A DNA stretch of 64,000 bases from Streptomyces sp. TN58 (GTDB lineage: Bacteria; Actinomycetota; Actinomycetes; Streptomycetales; Streptomycetaceae). A program made the translations under genes and the position numbers. Positions 8,569-19,538 of this stretch are shown piece by piece (position 1 is the stretch's first letter; each line of letters opens with the position of its first letter). The stretch covers positions 186,001-250,000 of the forward strand of contig NZ_CP018870.1 in NCBI RefSeq assembly GCF_001941845.1. The letters run 5' to 3'. The notes beneath the pieces were generated by a model that ran no database searches, was not told the origin of the DNA, and saw only the letters and a list, made by a program, of their open reading frames with translations.

Positions 8569-9002
8569 TCAATGTGCCCAGGGCAGGCGAACCGCCTCGA
8601 TTTCGGAGTCGTTCAGCAAGGCGTTGATGAGGGCTGGGAAACCGACGGCCTTGGTGGTCCACAGGTCGCAGTCGGTGCACAGGACCCAGGAGCGGTCATC
8701 GGCCCAGAGCTTCGGACTGGCCGTACAGGAATTCGACGTCGCCGAGCCGACCCGCACGCACGTGGAAGGTGTCGCAGTCAGTGGCTCCGAGCGTCATCGG
8801 GTGGCAGTACGCAAGGCGCGGGGCGGAGCAACCAGCCGGTTCCTACGACACTCCGGTCGGCCCCTGCTCGTGCTCGTACATGGAGTTGAGAACCCACACC
8901 GCGTCAGGTATCGGCGGAGGCATGAACCCGGTCAGACCGTCGCCACACAGCGCAGCCGGTCGGCGACCGCAGATGAGGCTTCGAGTTCGGTTGCTCCGGC
9001 AT
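8569..9002 (-). pseudogene. Frameshifted and internally deleted hypothetical gene
   Basis: Four consecutive minus-strand fragments read like one Streptomyces hypothetical protein family: MPEQPNSKPHLRSPTGCAVW from an ATG at 9002; VWVLNSMYEHEQGPTGVS in a second frame beginning near 8905; LAYCHPMTLGATDCDTFHV in the same frame after a TAG stop near 8846; and PKLWADDRSWVLCTD through EIEAVRLPWAH in a third frame after about 8722. Intact relatives, as I recall them, have one frame with an NSMYEHE..GPTG motif and a terminal DRSW...DLW.TK...E.EAV.LP segment. The copy therefore carries two frameshifts, a stop and probably an internal deletion. The function of the family is unknown. Confidence 0.7.
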
Positions 9003-9087
9003 CCGCTCATGGTCCCCGGTGCCGAGCTCCTGTGACGTGGCGCCAGGGGCTGCTGTGGCTGTTGCCCCGGACCGGGCCGTGCCGCGG

Positions 9088-10089
9088 CTACCTCGGTGCC
9101 TCCGCGGCGCTGGTTGGGGCGTCTTCATGCAGGTGGTCAGGGAGGCCGAAGACGGGAAACAGGCGATTGGTGTCGCGGAAGGCCGTGATGCCGGTGATGC
9201 GGTCGCCGGAGAATTCGAGGACCTGCAAGGCCCACGGCTCGTAGCCTGCGCCGTCCGGACCCCGACGGGGGCGGTACTGGCCGAAAGCCGGCGAGCCGTT
9301 CGCCGCGGTCGGGATGAGACGGGAGCCGCGGCAGCCGATGGCCGGGCCGGTCAGCCACGCCCGGATCTCGGGGACGCCACGCATCCACTTCGCGTACGGG
9401 GGCAGGCACAACGTGGCATCGACGTGGAGGAGCATGCTCAACTCCTCCATGTCGTAGCGGGAGAAGGCGGCGGCGTAGCGCGCGGCGAGCACCCGGCGGA
9501 CGTTGTCCGGCGGCTGAACGGCCGGCTCCTCCTCCCGTCGGCGGTCGGCCAGCGTGGCTCGGGCCCGCTGCAGGGCGCTGTTGGCCGAGGCGACGGTGGA
9601 ACCGTGCAGGTCGGCGACATCGCGTGCGGAGAAGCCCAGGACGTCGCGCAGGAGCAGCGTCGCCCGCTGCCTGGGCGGCAGATGCTGCAGCGCGGCGACG
9701 AACGCCAGCCTTACCGACTCGCCCGTCGCCGCCGCGGCCTCGGGTTCACCGCCCGGGCACGGCTCCACCCACAGAGCGGCGTTCTGCGGGGGCCCCGGCG
9801 GCGTGCCGCCGTCCGCCGGTCCGGTCAAGTCCATCGGCAGCGCCCGCCGCCTGCCCGAGGCCAGCGCGTCCATGCAGACATTGGTGGCGATCCGGTACAG
9901 CCAGGACCGCAGCGCCGACCGGCCCTCGAAGCGGCCGATGCCCCGCCACGCCCGGACCAGCGTCTCCTGTACGGCGTCCTCCGCCTCGGCGTACGACCCC
10001 AGCATCCGGTAGCAGTACCGCGTCAGCTCCCCCCGGTACCCCTCCATGCCGTCCACCGCCGCGCCGACCGCCACCCCGGTATCCCCCAT
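9088..10089 (-). CDS. ECF sigma-70 factor with SnoaL-like C-terminal domain (TIGR02960/SigG-like)
   Basis: This encodes a 333-residue ECF sigma factor. Region 2 is near the N-terminus (RYCYRMLGSYAEAEDAVQET, then RSWLYRIATNVCMDAL), a Pro-rich linker follows, and region 4 lies near residues 130-185 (LPPRQRATLLLRDVLGFSARD). The last about 120 residues are a SnoaL/NTF2-like domain, characteristic of sigma groups that carry an in-cis regulatory tail rather than a partner anti-sigma factor. ATG at 10089 is preferred over the longer frame because GGGGAAGGGA precedes it at good spacing. No anti-sigma gene is adjacent, consistent with that group. Target promoters cannot be read from this window. Confidence 0.9.
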   Translation of the reverse strand: MGDTGVAVGAAVDGMEGYRGELTRYCYRMLGSYAEAEDAVQETLVRAWRGIGRFEGRSALRSWLYRIATNVCMDALASGRRRALPMDLTGPADGGTPPGPPQNAALWVEPCPGGEPEAAAATGESVRLAFVAALQHLPPRQRATLLLRDVLGFSARDVADLHGSTVASANSALQRARATLADRRREEEPAVQPPDNVRRVLAARYAAAFSRYDMEELSMLLHVDATLCLPPYAKWMRGVPEIRAWLTGPAIGCRGSRLIPTAANGSPAFGQYRPRRGPDGAGYEPWALQVLEFSGDRITGITAFRDTNRLFPVFGLPDHLHEDAPTSAAEAPR

Positions 10090-10149
10090 GCCGCATCCCT
10101 TCCCCCACACGCGGTCCCCGTCCGTTTACGGGCCTCACTGTAGGACCGG

Positions 10150-10497
10150 TCACGAGGTGCGGCGCCAGCGTGCCTGTTCGCGCATCCTGCGGCTGATCAC
10201 CTTGAGGTCCACCAGGGCCACGAGGGAGAGGAGGAAGCAGCAGACGGCGAGAGTCGTGTAGATGCCCTGCGGCGGGCCCGCCGCGGTCGTCGCCTCGGAC
10301 CCGAGGAACAGCATGAGGACGCCGATCAGCGCGAAGACGGGCGCGAAGATCAGGGACAGCAGGCGGCGGAGCCTGAGATCGCTGCGAGCCCATCGGGGTT
10401 CGCTGCCGTCGTGCCGCCATCGAGCGGCTGCCGCGCGCGTCTGCCGGTCGGCAGAGCGCCCGCTGCGGTAGTGCGGGTGTCGGTGGTCGGATGCCAT
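10150..10497 (-). CDS. DUF6343-type small membrane protein
   Basis: This is a 115-residue protein with a basic, Arg-rich N-terminal half (RSDLRLRRLLSL) and two predicted membrane helices, LIFAPVFALIGVLMLFLG and TLAVCCFLLSLVALVDLKVI. That layout matches the DUF6343 family common in Streptomyces; the function is unknown. It is a single gene 60 bases upstream of the sigma factor on the same strand, so cotranscription is possible. Confidence 0.72.
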   Translation of the reverse strand: MASDHRHPHYRSGRSADRQTRAAAARWRHDGSEPRWARSDLRLRRLLSLIFAPVFALIGVLMLFLGSEATTAAGPPQGIYTTLAVCCFLLSLVALVDLKVISRRMREQARWRRTS

Positions 10498-10628
10498 GGC
10501 GATCGCCCTCCCGCTGTCGAAGGGTCCCCAGACAGGGTCGCCTGCCCCGGAAGGGAGGGCTCACACACTGCCCCCGGCGGGGACGGCTCCGCATCGCTGT
10601 CTACGCGGGGCCGTCCCCACCTGCTCCC

Positions 10629-12899
<2,271 letters not shown>

Positions 12900-12944
12900 T
12901 CACGGACGGCGACCGGATCGTCCGGTCAACCCTGAGGAATCGAC

Positions 12945-13286
12945 ATGAGTGATCTGAACTCGCTGCGCGCGAGCCTGGCGTCGGGTGGGCACGACTTCGC
13001 CGGCACCCTGGCCTTCGTCGCCGCGCACTACGAGTACCGGCCGCAGGCGTTCCGCAACGGAGGCCTGGAGAACGCCGCGGGCGAGAACGAGGGCTCGTGC
13101 AAGACGTTGGGACTCGCCCTGCTGGAGGGGCTGAGCGACCAGGAGGCGCTGCTGGCCTTCGGCGAGCACTACCGCAGCGTGTTGGCGACGCCGGACGGCA
13201 CCGATCACAGCAACATCCGCAACCTCATGGCCCACGGCCTGGCTGGGGTGGAGTTCGCCGGGCAGCCGCTGACCCGCAGGGACTGA
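12945..13286 (+). CDS. HopJ-family (type III effector HopJ-like) protein
   Basis: This is a 113-residue soluble protein matching the HopJ family in its core: YRPQAFRNGGLENAAGENEG, then LALLEGLSDQEALLAFGEHY and TPDGTDHSNIRNLMAHGLAG. The family was named after a Pseudomonas effector but is widespread in free-living bacteria with no secretion system, so the name does not imply virulence. Its biochemical role is unknown. The ATG follows TGAGGAATCGAC, an acceptable binding site. It lies divergent from the DNA ligase with about 270 bases between them. Confidence 0.85.
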   Translation: MSDLNSLRASLASGGHDFAGTLAFVAAHYEYRPQAFRNGGLENAAGENEGSCKTLGLALLEGLSDQEALLAFGEHYRSVLATPDGTDHSNIRNLMAHGLAGVEFAGQPLTRRD

Positions 13287-13431
13287 GCGGCGAAGGGGGG
13301 GGTGGCGCGACGCGTCCACGGCCACGGCGCGGGCGGCGGACTGACCCGGCACGTCCCCGGGTCAGGGCCTTCGCGGCGGCGTTGCGCCCGCCCGCCGCGC
13401 GGGCCGACGGGGTAGGGCCGATGCTGGACGC

Positions 13432-14007
13432 ATGGACAGCATCCACCGCCCGAGAACGGCCCCCGCGGGCAGGCGTGCGGCCGCGTGCTCCGGTATCGCG
13501 AGCATGCTCACGCTCACGCTCACGTTCGGGTTCGGGTTCGGGTTCGCGGCTCACGCCGCGGCCGTTCAGCCCGTTGCCGAGCCGTCGACCCTCACATGGG
13601 GGGAGACGAAAACCTAGGGCGACGGCCTGGCGGTCACGGTCGCCCGGCCCACCACCTTCACCCCCAGCGCCACCTCCGCAGGCCACCGGGCGGGCAACCA
13701 GGCGGTGGCCTGGAAGGTCACCCTGAAGAACGCGACCGGCGAGGCCTTCGAGACGGTGTTGGTCGCCGTGTACGCGAAGTACGGGAAGGCGGGCGAACAG
13801 GCCGAGCGGGTCTTCGACGCCGCGAAGGGCATCGAGGGCGGCTTCGAGGGCAGCGTCAGCCCTGGGCGCTCCGCGACCGTGACCTACATGTTCGACATCC
13901 CCAGGGCCGGCACCGAGATGCTCGACCTGGAGGTCGTGCCCCAGGTCATCACCCACGACGGAACCCACTGGGTGGGGTCCCTGCATCCCCGGGCCGGACG
14001 CGTCTGA
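13432..14007 (+). pseudogene. DUF4352-like secreted protein interrupted by one in-frame TAG
   Basis: A signal peptide (core TLTLTFGFGFGFAAHAAA) leads into EPSTLTWGETKT, then a TAG at 13615-13617. The same frame continues without any shift as GDGLAVTVARPTTFTPSATS, AWKVTLKNATGEAFETVLV and on to THWVGSLHPR, ending at 14007. The whole is about 190 codons and looks like the secreted immunoglobulin-fold DUF4352-like proteins of Streptomyces, in which a Tyr commonly sits at the TAG position (TAC to TAG would be one change). It is therefore a gene killed or truncated by one nonsense mutation, unless the base is a sequencing error or UAG is read through. The signal-peptide core is encoded by hexanucleotide repeats. 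Confidence 0.75.
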
Positions 14008-14133
14008 CGCCCGTACGGGCGGTAGCCGCCTGCGGCCGCCGGAGTCGCAGCCGAGGTGGGTGCGTCTGTCCATCCGCGTTTCCCGACCGGACCGGCCACG
14101 CCGGCGGTGCGGTGGCGTGGCCGGTGCGGGCGG

Positions 14134-16776
14134 TCAGGGCAGGATCTCTACGTAGCCGTCGGTGCCGTGGACGCGGATTCGCTGGCCGTCCCGGATCAGC
14201 CGGGTGGCTCCCTCCACGCCGACGACGGCCGGCAGGCCGTATTCCCGGGCGATGACCGCGCCATGGGTCATCAGGCCCCCCACCTCGGTCACCAGGCCCG
14301 CGATTCCGACGAACAGCGGCGACCAGCTGGGGTCGGTGAAGGCCGTGACCAGGATGTCGCCCGCTTCAAGATCGGCCTGTGCCATGTCGAGGACGACCCG
14401 CGCCCGGCCCTCCACCGTGCCGGACGAGACCGGTACGCCGAGCAGTGCTCCGGCGGGGGCGTCGTCCCGGCGGTAGGCCCCGGTGAGGGCCTCGCCGTCC
14501 GAGGTGAGCACCCGGGGCGGGGTGAGTGCCTGGTGCGCCCGGAAGGCCTCCTTGCGCTGCCCGACGAGCTGCCGGACCGATTGCCGGAGGGTCTGCGTGT
14601 CGGGCTGTGCGCCGCCCTGCCGGTTGGAGCGCACGAGGTCGTGGAGTTCCTGGAAGGTGAGGTGGAAGGCGTCCTCGCGCTCGGCGAGCACCCCTGCCCG
14701 CACGAGGCGTTCGGCCTCCGCCGTCAGGGCCTGCTTGTAGAGGAAGTAGCGGCAGACGATGTCGTACTTCGGGTACTCCCGGTATCCGATGAAGGTGCGG
14801 ACGCGGTCGATCATCCGCTTGGCCTCGTCGGCCTTCCGCGCCCCGTCCGGCAGCGCGTGCAGGCGCGACAGCACGTCCTGTTCCTTCTGCCGGGCCTTCT
14901 GCCGCCCCAGCTCGAAGCGCCGTTCGGCGGCGCCCGGTTCGGAGTTGCGGACGTGGTCGAGGATCACGGGCACCAGTGCCAGGGGGTGTTCGCGCCAGCG
15001 GGGCCTGGTGATGTCGATCTCGCCGACGCAGCGCATCCCGTACCGGTCGAGGTAGGACTCGATGGCGTCACGCGCCTCGGGTCCGCCGTCGACCTTCGCC
15101 AGCCCGTCCAGGAAGCCGTCGTCCTGCACGCCCCCCAGGTACGCCACCACCTCGGGCAGCGGGCGGATGACGTCCGCGACGTCGAGCAGGGCCAGTCCCA
15201 TCTCCGAGGTGACGTTGCCGGGAGCGGACAGCGTCAGCGCGTCGGCGGCGTTCTTCTCCCCCAGCCACTCCCCCAGCTTGTCGTTGAGCCACCACGTGGC
15301 CTCCATGCCCGCCATGATCACCTGCATGCTCAGCGGATCGGCGAGGTGGCGCTTGTGCTCCTCGAAGGCCTCCAGCAGGAAGTCGAACAGCTCGGGCCCG
15401 CTCTTCGCCCGGATGCCGCGTTCCAGGGCGGCGAGGGAGGTCCGGCTGCGCTCGATCAGGTCGGTGACGACGGCCGGGTCGGTCTCGATCGGGTCGGGCA
15501 CGCCGCCGGGCGGCGGACCGGCGGGGCCCGGGCCCGGTTCGGGGAGCGCCGCAACGACGTCACCGCGGTCGAGGACGGTCTCAAGGGCGTCCCGGACCAG
15601 CGGGTCCCCCTTCCCGAGGGCGTCCAGGAGGGCGGCGCGGGTCGCGGGCGAGGCCAGGCGATCGGTGACGTCCACGAACAGCCGGCCGCCGGCCTCGTGC
15701 ATCGCCACCATGGCCGTCAGCTGCCACATCGAGTACCCCAGCGGCTTCATGGGGTCGGTCATCATCTGGGCGTGGCCGACGGAGACGTAGACGCGCTTGC
15801 CTCGGTCCCCGCGTTCCGGCACGGGGAACAGCGTCGTGATCGGCCGGCTCTGCACGATCCGGAAGTCGTCGTCCACCAGGCACCATTCGATGTCCTGGGG
15901 GCGGCCGAAGTGCGCTTCGATGCGCCGGCCGAGCTCGACCAGCCGTACGGCCTGCGCATCGGTCAGCGCCGGCTGGTCCTGCTGCCGTGCGTCGATCGCC
16001 ACCTCGTGCGTGCCGCCGGCCGGCGAAGCCGTCAGGGCGCGCTGCTTGAGGGAGATCTTCCGGGCGACGACCTCGCCGTCGCGCACGGTGAAGACGTCCG
16101 GGTTGACCAGGCCGGAGACCAGCGCCTCGCCGAGGCCGAGTCCGGCGTCCACGGTGGCGACCTCACGGTTGCCGGTGAGGGGGTCGGCGGTGAACAGGAC
16201 GCCGGAGGCGTGCGGGAAGGCCATCCGCTGCACGACCACGGCCATGTGGACCGTGCGGTGGTCGATGCCGCTGCGGTGGCGGTAGGCCACGGCGCGCTCG
16301 GTGAACAGCGAGGCCCAGCACCGGCTGATGTGCCGGAGTACCGCGGCCTGGCCCGCGATGTTGAGATACGTGTCCTGCTGGCCGGCGAAGGAGGCCGTCG
16401 GCAGGTCCTCCGCCGTCGCGCTGGAGCGCACGGCGTAGGCGGCACGTTCGCCGGACCGGGCCAGTGCCCGGGTGATCGCCGCCGCGAGATCGTCGGGGAT
16501 GGCGGTCCCTTCGATGGCGCTGCGGATCTGCGCGCTGAGCGTGCGGATCGCCTCGCGGTCGTCCGCCGGTACGCGCGACAGCCGATCGAGCAGACCGTCG
16601 ACCGCGGGCGCCTGCTCGGTGACCCGCCGGAAGGCCGCCGTCGTCACGCAGAAGCCCCCGGGCACGCGGACCCCTTCGATGCGCGACAGCGCGCCCAGGT
16701 GTGCGGCCTTGCCGCCGACGAGCGCGACCTGCGTCTCGTCCACCTCGTCGAGGTCCCGTACGTACTGCTCGTTCAC
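14134..16776 (-). CDS. rph: Rifamycin phosphotransferase
   Basis: This encodes an 880-residue PEP-synthase-like enzyme that inactivates rifamycins by transferring the beta-phosphate of ATP to the ansa-bridge hydroxyl. The N-terminal ATP-grasp domain carries VGGKAAHLGAL, AYAVRSSATAEDLPTASFAG and DIEWCLVDDDFRIVQSRPIT. The middle rifamycin-binding domain is long and variable, with VYVSVGHAQMMTDPMKPLG at its start. The C-terminal swivelling His domain has GLMTHGAVIAREYGLPAVVG, with the phospho-carrier His after MT. The length matches rifamycin phosphotransferases (about 865-880) and not PEP synthases (about 790). An RAE-type palindrome lies 55-75 bases upstream of the ATG. A related dikinase cannot be excluded, but the box makes rph likely. 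Confidence 0.9.
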   Translation of the reverse strand: MNEQYVRDLDEVDETQVALVGGKAAHLGALSRIEGVRVPGGFCVTTAAFRRVTEQAPAVDGLLDRLSRVPADDREAIRTLSAQIRSAIEGTAIPDDLAAAITRALARSGERAAYAVRSSATAEDLPTASFAGQQDTYLNIAGQAAVLRHISRCWASLFTERAVAYRHRSGIDHRTVHMAVVVQRMAFPHASGVLFTADPLTGNREVATVDAGLGLGEALVSGLVNPDVFTVRDGEVVARKISLKQRALTASPAGGTHEVAIDARQQDQPALTDAQAVRLVELGRRIEAHFGRPQDIEWCLVDDDFRIVQSRPITTLFPVPERGDRGKRVYVSVGHAQMMTDPMKPLGYSMWQLTAMVAMHEAGGRLFVDVTDRLASPATRAALLDALGKGDPLVRDALETVLDRGDVVAALPEPGPGPAGPPPGGVPDPIETDPAVVTDLIERSRTSLAALERGIRAKSGPELFDFLLEAFEEHKRHLADPLSMQVIMAGMEATWWLNDKLGEWLGEKNAADALTLSAPGNVTSEMGLALLDVADVIRPLPEVVAYLGGVQDDGFLDGLAKVDGGPEARDAIESYLDRYGMRCVGEIDITRPRWREHPLALVPVILDHVRNSEPGAAERRFELGRQKARQKEQDVLSRLHALPDGARKADEAKRMIDRVRTFIGYREYPKYDIVCRYFLYKQALTAEAERLVRAGVLAEREDAFHLTFQELHDLVRSNRQGGAQPDTQTLRQSVRQLVGQRKEAFRAHQALTPPRVLTSDGEALTGAYRRDDAPAGALLGVPVSSGTVEGRARVVLDMAQADLEAGDILVTAFTDPSWSPLFVGIAGLVTEVGGLMTHGAVIAREYGLPAVVGVEGATRLIRDGQRIRVHGTDGYVEILP

Positions 16777-16830
16777 TGCGATGCCTCCAGGGCGGTCGTG
16801 GACTCAGGTCGATGATTCTGCGTCAGGACC

Positions 16831-16851
16831 GGGCCCTTGCGGCAAGCCCCC
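16831..16851. promoter_or_regulatory. Rifamycin-associated element (RAE)-like inverted repeat
   Basis: The core CTTGCGGCAAG is flanked by GGGCC and CCCCC, so the element reads on the minus strand as GGGGCTTGC-C-GCAAGGGCCC. It matches the published RAE consensus (GGGGCTTGCGGCAAGGCCC) except for the centre base and one extra G. RAEs precede rifamycin-inactivating genes in actinomycetes and are linked to rifamycin-induced expression; here it lies just upstream of rph. Confidence 0.75.
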
Positions 16852-16873
16852 GGTAGCGCTATAACTTGAGAGC

Positions 16874-16897
16874 GGCAAGGAGAGTGCTCTCCTTGCC
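16874..16897. terminator. Perfect hairpin between CHAT gene and rph
   Basis: Arms GGCAAGGAGAG and CTCTCCTTGCC are perfectly complementary (11 bp) around a TG loop. The hairpin lies 50 bases past the stop of the CHAT gene and about 100 bases before rph, so it probably isolates the two units. On the plus strand it is followed by CTTTTCTCGTTT; on the minus strand it lacks a U-run. Confidence 0.6.
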
Positions 16898-16947
16898 TTT
16901 TCTCGTTTCCGAGGGCGCCCGTGCAAGTGCGACCACCTCGGGCTCTG

Positions 16948-19101
16948 TCAGCCCCGGCCGATGAAGGCGAGGCCGGCCGCGCCCGGGCGGCGGTCCGGGG
17001 GGAGGGCGAGGTGGGCCTGGCGCAGCGCCTGGGGCAGGGGCACACCTCGGCGCAGGTGCCGGTCGTAGGTGTCGGCCAGGAGGTTTCCGGCAAGTTCGTC
17101 GTCGATGGCCCAGAGGCCGCCGACGACCTGTGAGGCGCCGGCCACCAGGCAGGACAGTGCGGCGGCCGTGGTGTCGGCGCGTTCGGTGGACTTGGCCGAC
17201 CAGCAGCAGCCGAGGACGACCACCGGGGGCAGCCCGAGCCGCAGCAGGGCGGCCGGCGAGGAGGGGCCGTCGGGCAGCAGCATGCGGTACTCGAAGCCGT
17301 CGCTCTCCGTGCCGTGGACGCTGATGGTGAGGATGTCGTACGGGGCCGCCTCCAGCGCCTGGCGCAGTTCGGCCAGCGTGTGCACCCGGGTGAAGCGGAT
17401 GTGCCCCTGGGTGTGGAGCCGTTGCAGGGCGTCGGCCTCAAGGCGGGATCCTTCGAGCTCGACCTCGTCGAAGATCCCGATCACGCGCGGCACGGCGGCG
17501 GCGGGGGCCGGCCGGGAACGCAGGGCCGCGCCCGCCGACATGCTGATCGCCAGCTCCGTGGTGCCGTGGGGGGCGAGTTCGTTCCAGGGCATCGCCCAGG
17601 TGCCCGAGTCGGGGACCACGAGGATGCGGGCGCCCGCGGTGTCGGGGCCGATGTCGGCGAAGAAGAGGTCGCGGACGCGTCGGACGGCCTCCTCGGGTGC
17701 GTCCTCGGAGTCCTCGTCCATGCACAGGGCCAGCGCTTTGCCGTCGGCCGCCGAGACGTGGGTGCGCCGTACGAGGGGAACGGGGTGCGAGGGGCGGAGG
17801 GTGACGACGGTGAGGTAGTGCTCGCCGACCCCTGCTCCGGTGAAGTGCACCCAGACGACGTGGTGGGCCGGGAGTTCCCGGGTGATCTCGGCCGGCGTCA
17901 CCGGGGCGGTGGTGCGTGCCAGGAAGTCCACGAGCGTCATGTCGGCGCGGGCGTCGGTGTCGTAGGCGTCGCTGTCCTGGGGGCGGCCGACGGCGGTTCC
18001 GCCGCGGAACTCGCCCAACAGGTCGGCGACTTCGGCGACTATCTGCGGCTCGTGGCCCGCCTCGTGGAGGTCGACGGCCGTCATGAGCAGTCCTGTGAGG
18101 AGCAGTTCGACGTCGGTGACGGTGCGGGCGGCGAAGACGTCGTCGGCGCAGAGCCGGGCCAGGCTCTGGCGCAGGGCGGCAGGTGAGGGCAGCAGGCCGC
18201 CCTGTACCCGTGCCGCTTCGGCGAACAGGCGCATCGACGCCCTCGCGGGACCGGGCGGCAGTTCCCCGGCGCTCTGGCCGTACCATCCGGACGCCCCCAC
18301 GTGGTCGCCGCGGAGGGCGGCCTCGGAGGCATGGGCCATGGGGCTGTCGTGCGGTGCGACGCTCGCGAGGGCCGGGGCCACCATGTCGTGGGCCCGGTCG
18401 TTCCGGCCGATGCCGGCCGCCAGCCGCGAGAACTCCCGCTCCGCGGCCAGCCCCTCGTCGATGCGGCCGTCGGCGATCAGCACGCGCGAGCGGTAGTAGA
18501 CGGCGAGGGCCCGGTAGCCGGGTGTGTCGGCGGCCGCCTCCAGCGGCCCCACCGTGGTCCGGAGGCGTTCGGCGTTGGCCGTGGAGTGCGCGGCGTGGGC
18601 GACGGCGCCCAGGATGCCCGCGCGGCGGATCCGCGGGCCGCTGCGGCCCACTTCGTGGAGCAGCGCGCGCAGGACTGCGTCGACCGTGAGGGATCCGAGT
18701 GCGTACAGCCGCTGCTCGCTGGAGATCGCCGACAGCAGGTACAGGATCGTCCGGTCCGGGCCGTCCGGCGCCAGCTCGGCGGCGATCCGGCGGCACTGGG
18801 CGGCCTCGTGCGTACGGCCCAGTTCCTCGAAGTGCCCGCCGGTCTCGTCCAGCAGCGATGCCAGGAGGCGGCGGGTCAGCGGCTTGGGCGAGGCGCGGGA
18901 GTAGTGCTCGTCGACGGTCTGGACGATGTGGTCGAGTCCGGTCGAGTACACCGGCCGCCGGTCGAGCACCTGGTAAAGACGGGTGACGGCGCGGACGTCG
19001 GTCGCGTCGACGCCCTGGAGGTCGCTCACCAGGTCGACTTCCAGGTTGCGGCGGACCGCGGTGACGACCATCGACTTCAGACGGCTCCGCAGGCTGCCCA
19101 T
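16948..19101 (-). CDS. CHAT-domain caspase-like protease with long helical N-terminus
   Basis: This encodes 717 residues. Residues 1 to about 420 are Ala/Leu-rich helices of TPR-like character (for example SEQRLYALGSLTVDAVLRAL, ALAVYYRSRVLIADGR). The C-terminal about 200 residues form a CHAT (caspase-HetF) peptidase: the first strand region is GARILVVPDSGTWAMPWNEL, the His is in ILTISVHGTE and the Cys in VVLGCCWSAK, both catalytic positions present and properly spaced, followed by GASQVVGGLWAIDDELA. CHAT proteases act as death or defence effectors in several bacterial conflict systems. The start at 19101 lies 11 bases after the stop of an EACC1-like gene, so the two form one transcript. The trigger and the protein it cleaves are unknown. 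Confidence 0.85.
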   Translation of the reverse strand: MGSLRSRLKSMVVTAVRRNLEVDLVSDLQGVDATDVRAVTRLYQVLDRRPVYSTGLDHIVQTVDEHYSRASPKPLTRRLLASLLDETGGHFEELGRTHEAAQCRRIAAELAPDGPDRTILYLLSAISSEQRLYALGSLTVDAVLRALLHEVGRSGPRIRRAGILGAVAHAAHSTANAERLRTTVGPLEAAADTPGYRALAVYYRSRVLIADGRIDEGLAAEREFSRLAAGIGRNDRAHDMVAPALASVAPHDSPMAHASEAALRGDHVGASGWYGQSAGELPPGPARASMRLFAEAARVQGGLLPSPAALRQSLARLCADDVFAARTVTDVELLLTGLLMTAVDLHEAGHEPQIVAEVADLLGEFRGGTAVGRPQDSDAYDTDARADMTLVDFLARTTAPVTPAEITRELPAHHVVWVHFTGAGVGEHYLTVVTLRPSHPVPLVRRTHVSAADGKALALCMDEDSEDAPEEAVRRVRDLFFADIGPDTAGARILVVPDSGTWAMPWNELAPHGTTELAISMSAGAALRSRPAPAAAVPRVIGIFDEVELEGSRLEADALQRLHTQGHIRFTRVHTLAELRQALEAAPYDILTISVHGTESDGFEYRMLLPDGPSSPAALLRLGLPPVVVLGCCWSAKSTERADTTAAALSCLVAGASQVVGGLWAIDDELAGNLLADTYDRHLRRGVPLPQALRQAHLALPPDRRPGAAGLAFIGRG

Positions 19102-19112
19102 CGCGGGGGCCG

Positions 19113-19538
19113 TCAGACGGTGTCGGTGTCGAGGGCGGCGGCCGGGGCGGGCCCTCCGGTCGGGGCCGCACCGGCGCCGGGGCCGGTGCCCTGGGCGGGG
19201 AGGATCGTCCGCCGCAGCAGGCGCTCGATCTCCTCCACGGTCGCCTCGCCGTCGAAGCGGATCTGGCCGTGCGGGCCGATGGCTTCGACGTACATGCGGC
19301 TGCGGTCGTCGGAGCGGTCGGCGCGGCGCCGCGAGGCCAGCGAGCGGATGGCTCCGGCGAGGTAGGCGATGGTCTGCGGGGCCTGCAGCAGGGCGATGAC
19401 CGTCGCGGTCCCACCGATGAAGTCGCCGTCGAGCCCCCACTGTGAGCTGCGCCGGCCGCGGGTGGACGTGGCGTGCCCCTCGGCGACCAGGAGTTCCGCG
19501 AGCTCGCCCGGAACGCTCATCTTGATGGTGTCGCTCAT
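19113..19538 (-). CDS. EACC1-like effector-associated component
   Basis: This is a 141-residue protein immediately upstream of the CHAT protease. Its layout is a short beta-rich start (SDTIKMSVPGELAELL), a hydrophobic helix GGTATVIALLQAPQTIAYLAG followed by a basic RSLASRRRADRSD, then EAIGPHGQIRFDGEATVEEI ending near residue 120, plus a Pro/Ala tail. That layout resembles EACC1 (effector-associated constant component 1), a small companion of caspase-, CHAT- or trypsin-type effectors in predicted actinobacterial conflict systems. Its proposed job is regulatory or scaffolding. The ATG at 19538 has GAGAGGG upstream. The family assignment is from pattern and neighbourhood. Confidence 0.62.
   Translation of the reverse strand: MSDTIKMSVPGELAELLVAEGHATSTRGRRSSQWGLDGDFIGGTATVIALLQAPQTIAYLAGAIRSLASRRRADRSDDRSRMYVEAIGPHGQIRFDGEATVEEIERLLRRTILPAQGTGPGAGAAPTGGPAPAAALDTDTV

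Noticed and set aside
8042..9244. 400-codon plus-strand protein
   Set aside because: It runs antisense across two minus-strand pseudogenes and part of the sigma factor and contains no domain.
12945..13286. Virulence effector (HopJ)
   Set aside because: The family name comes from a Pseudomonas protein, but homologues are common in non-pathogens and no type III secretion genes are present.
14056..16815. 919-codon plus-strand open frame
   Set aside because: It is the complement of rph, with no recognisable domain, despite being longer than rph itself.
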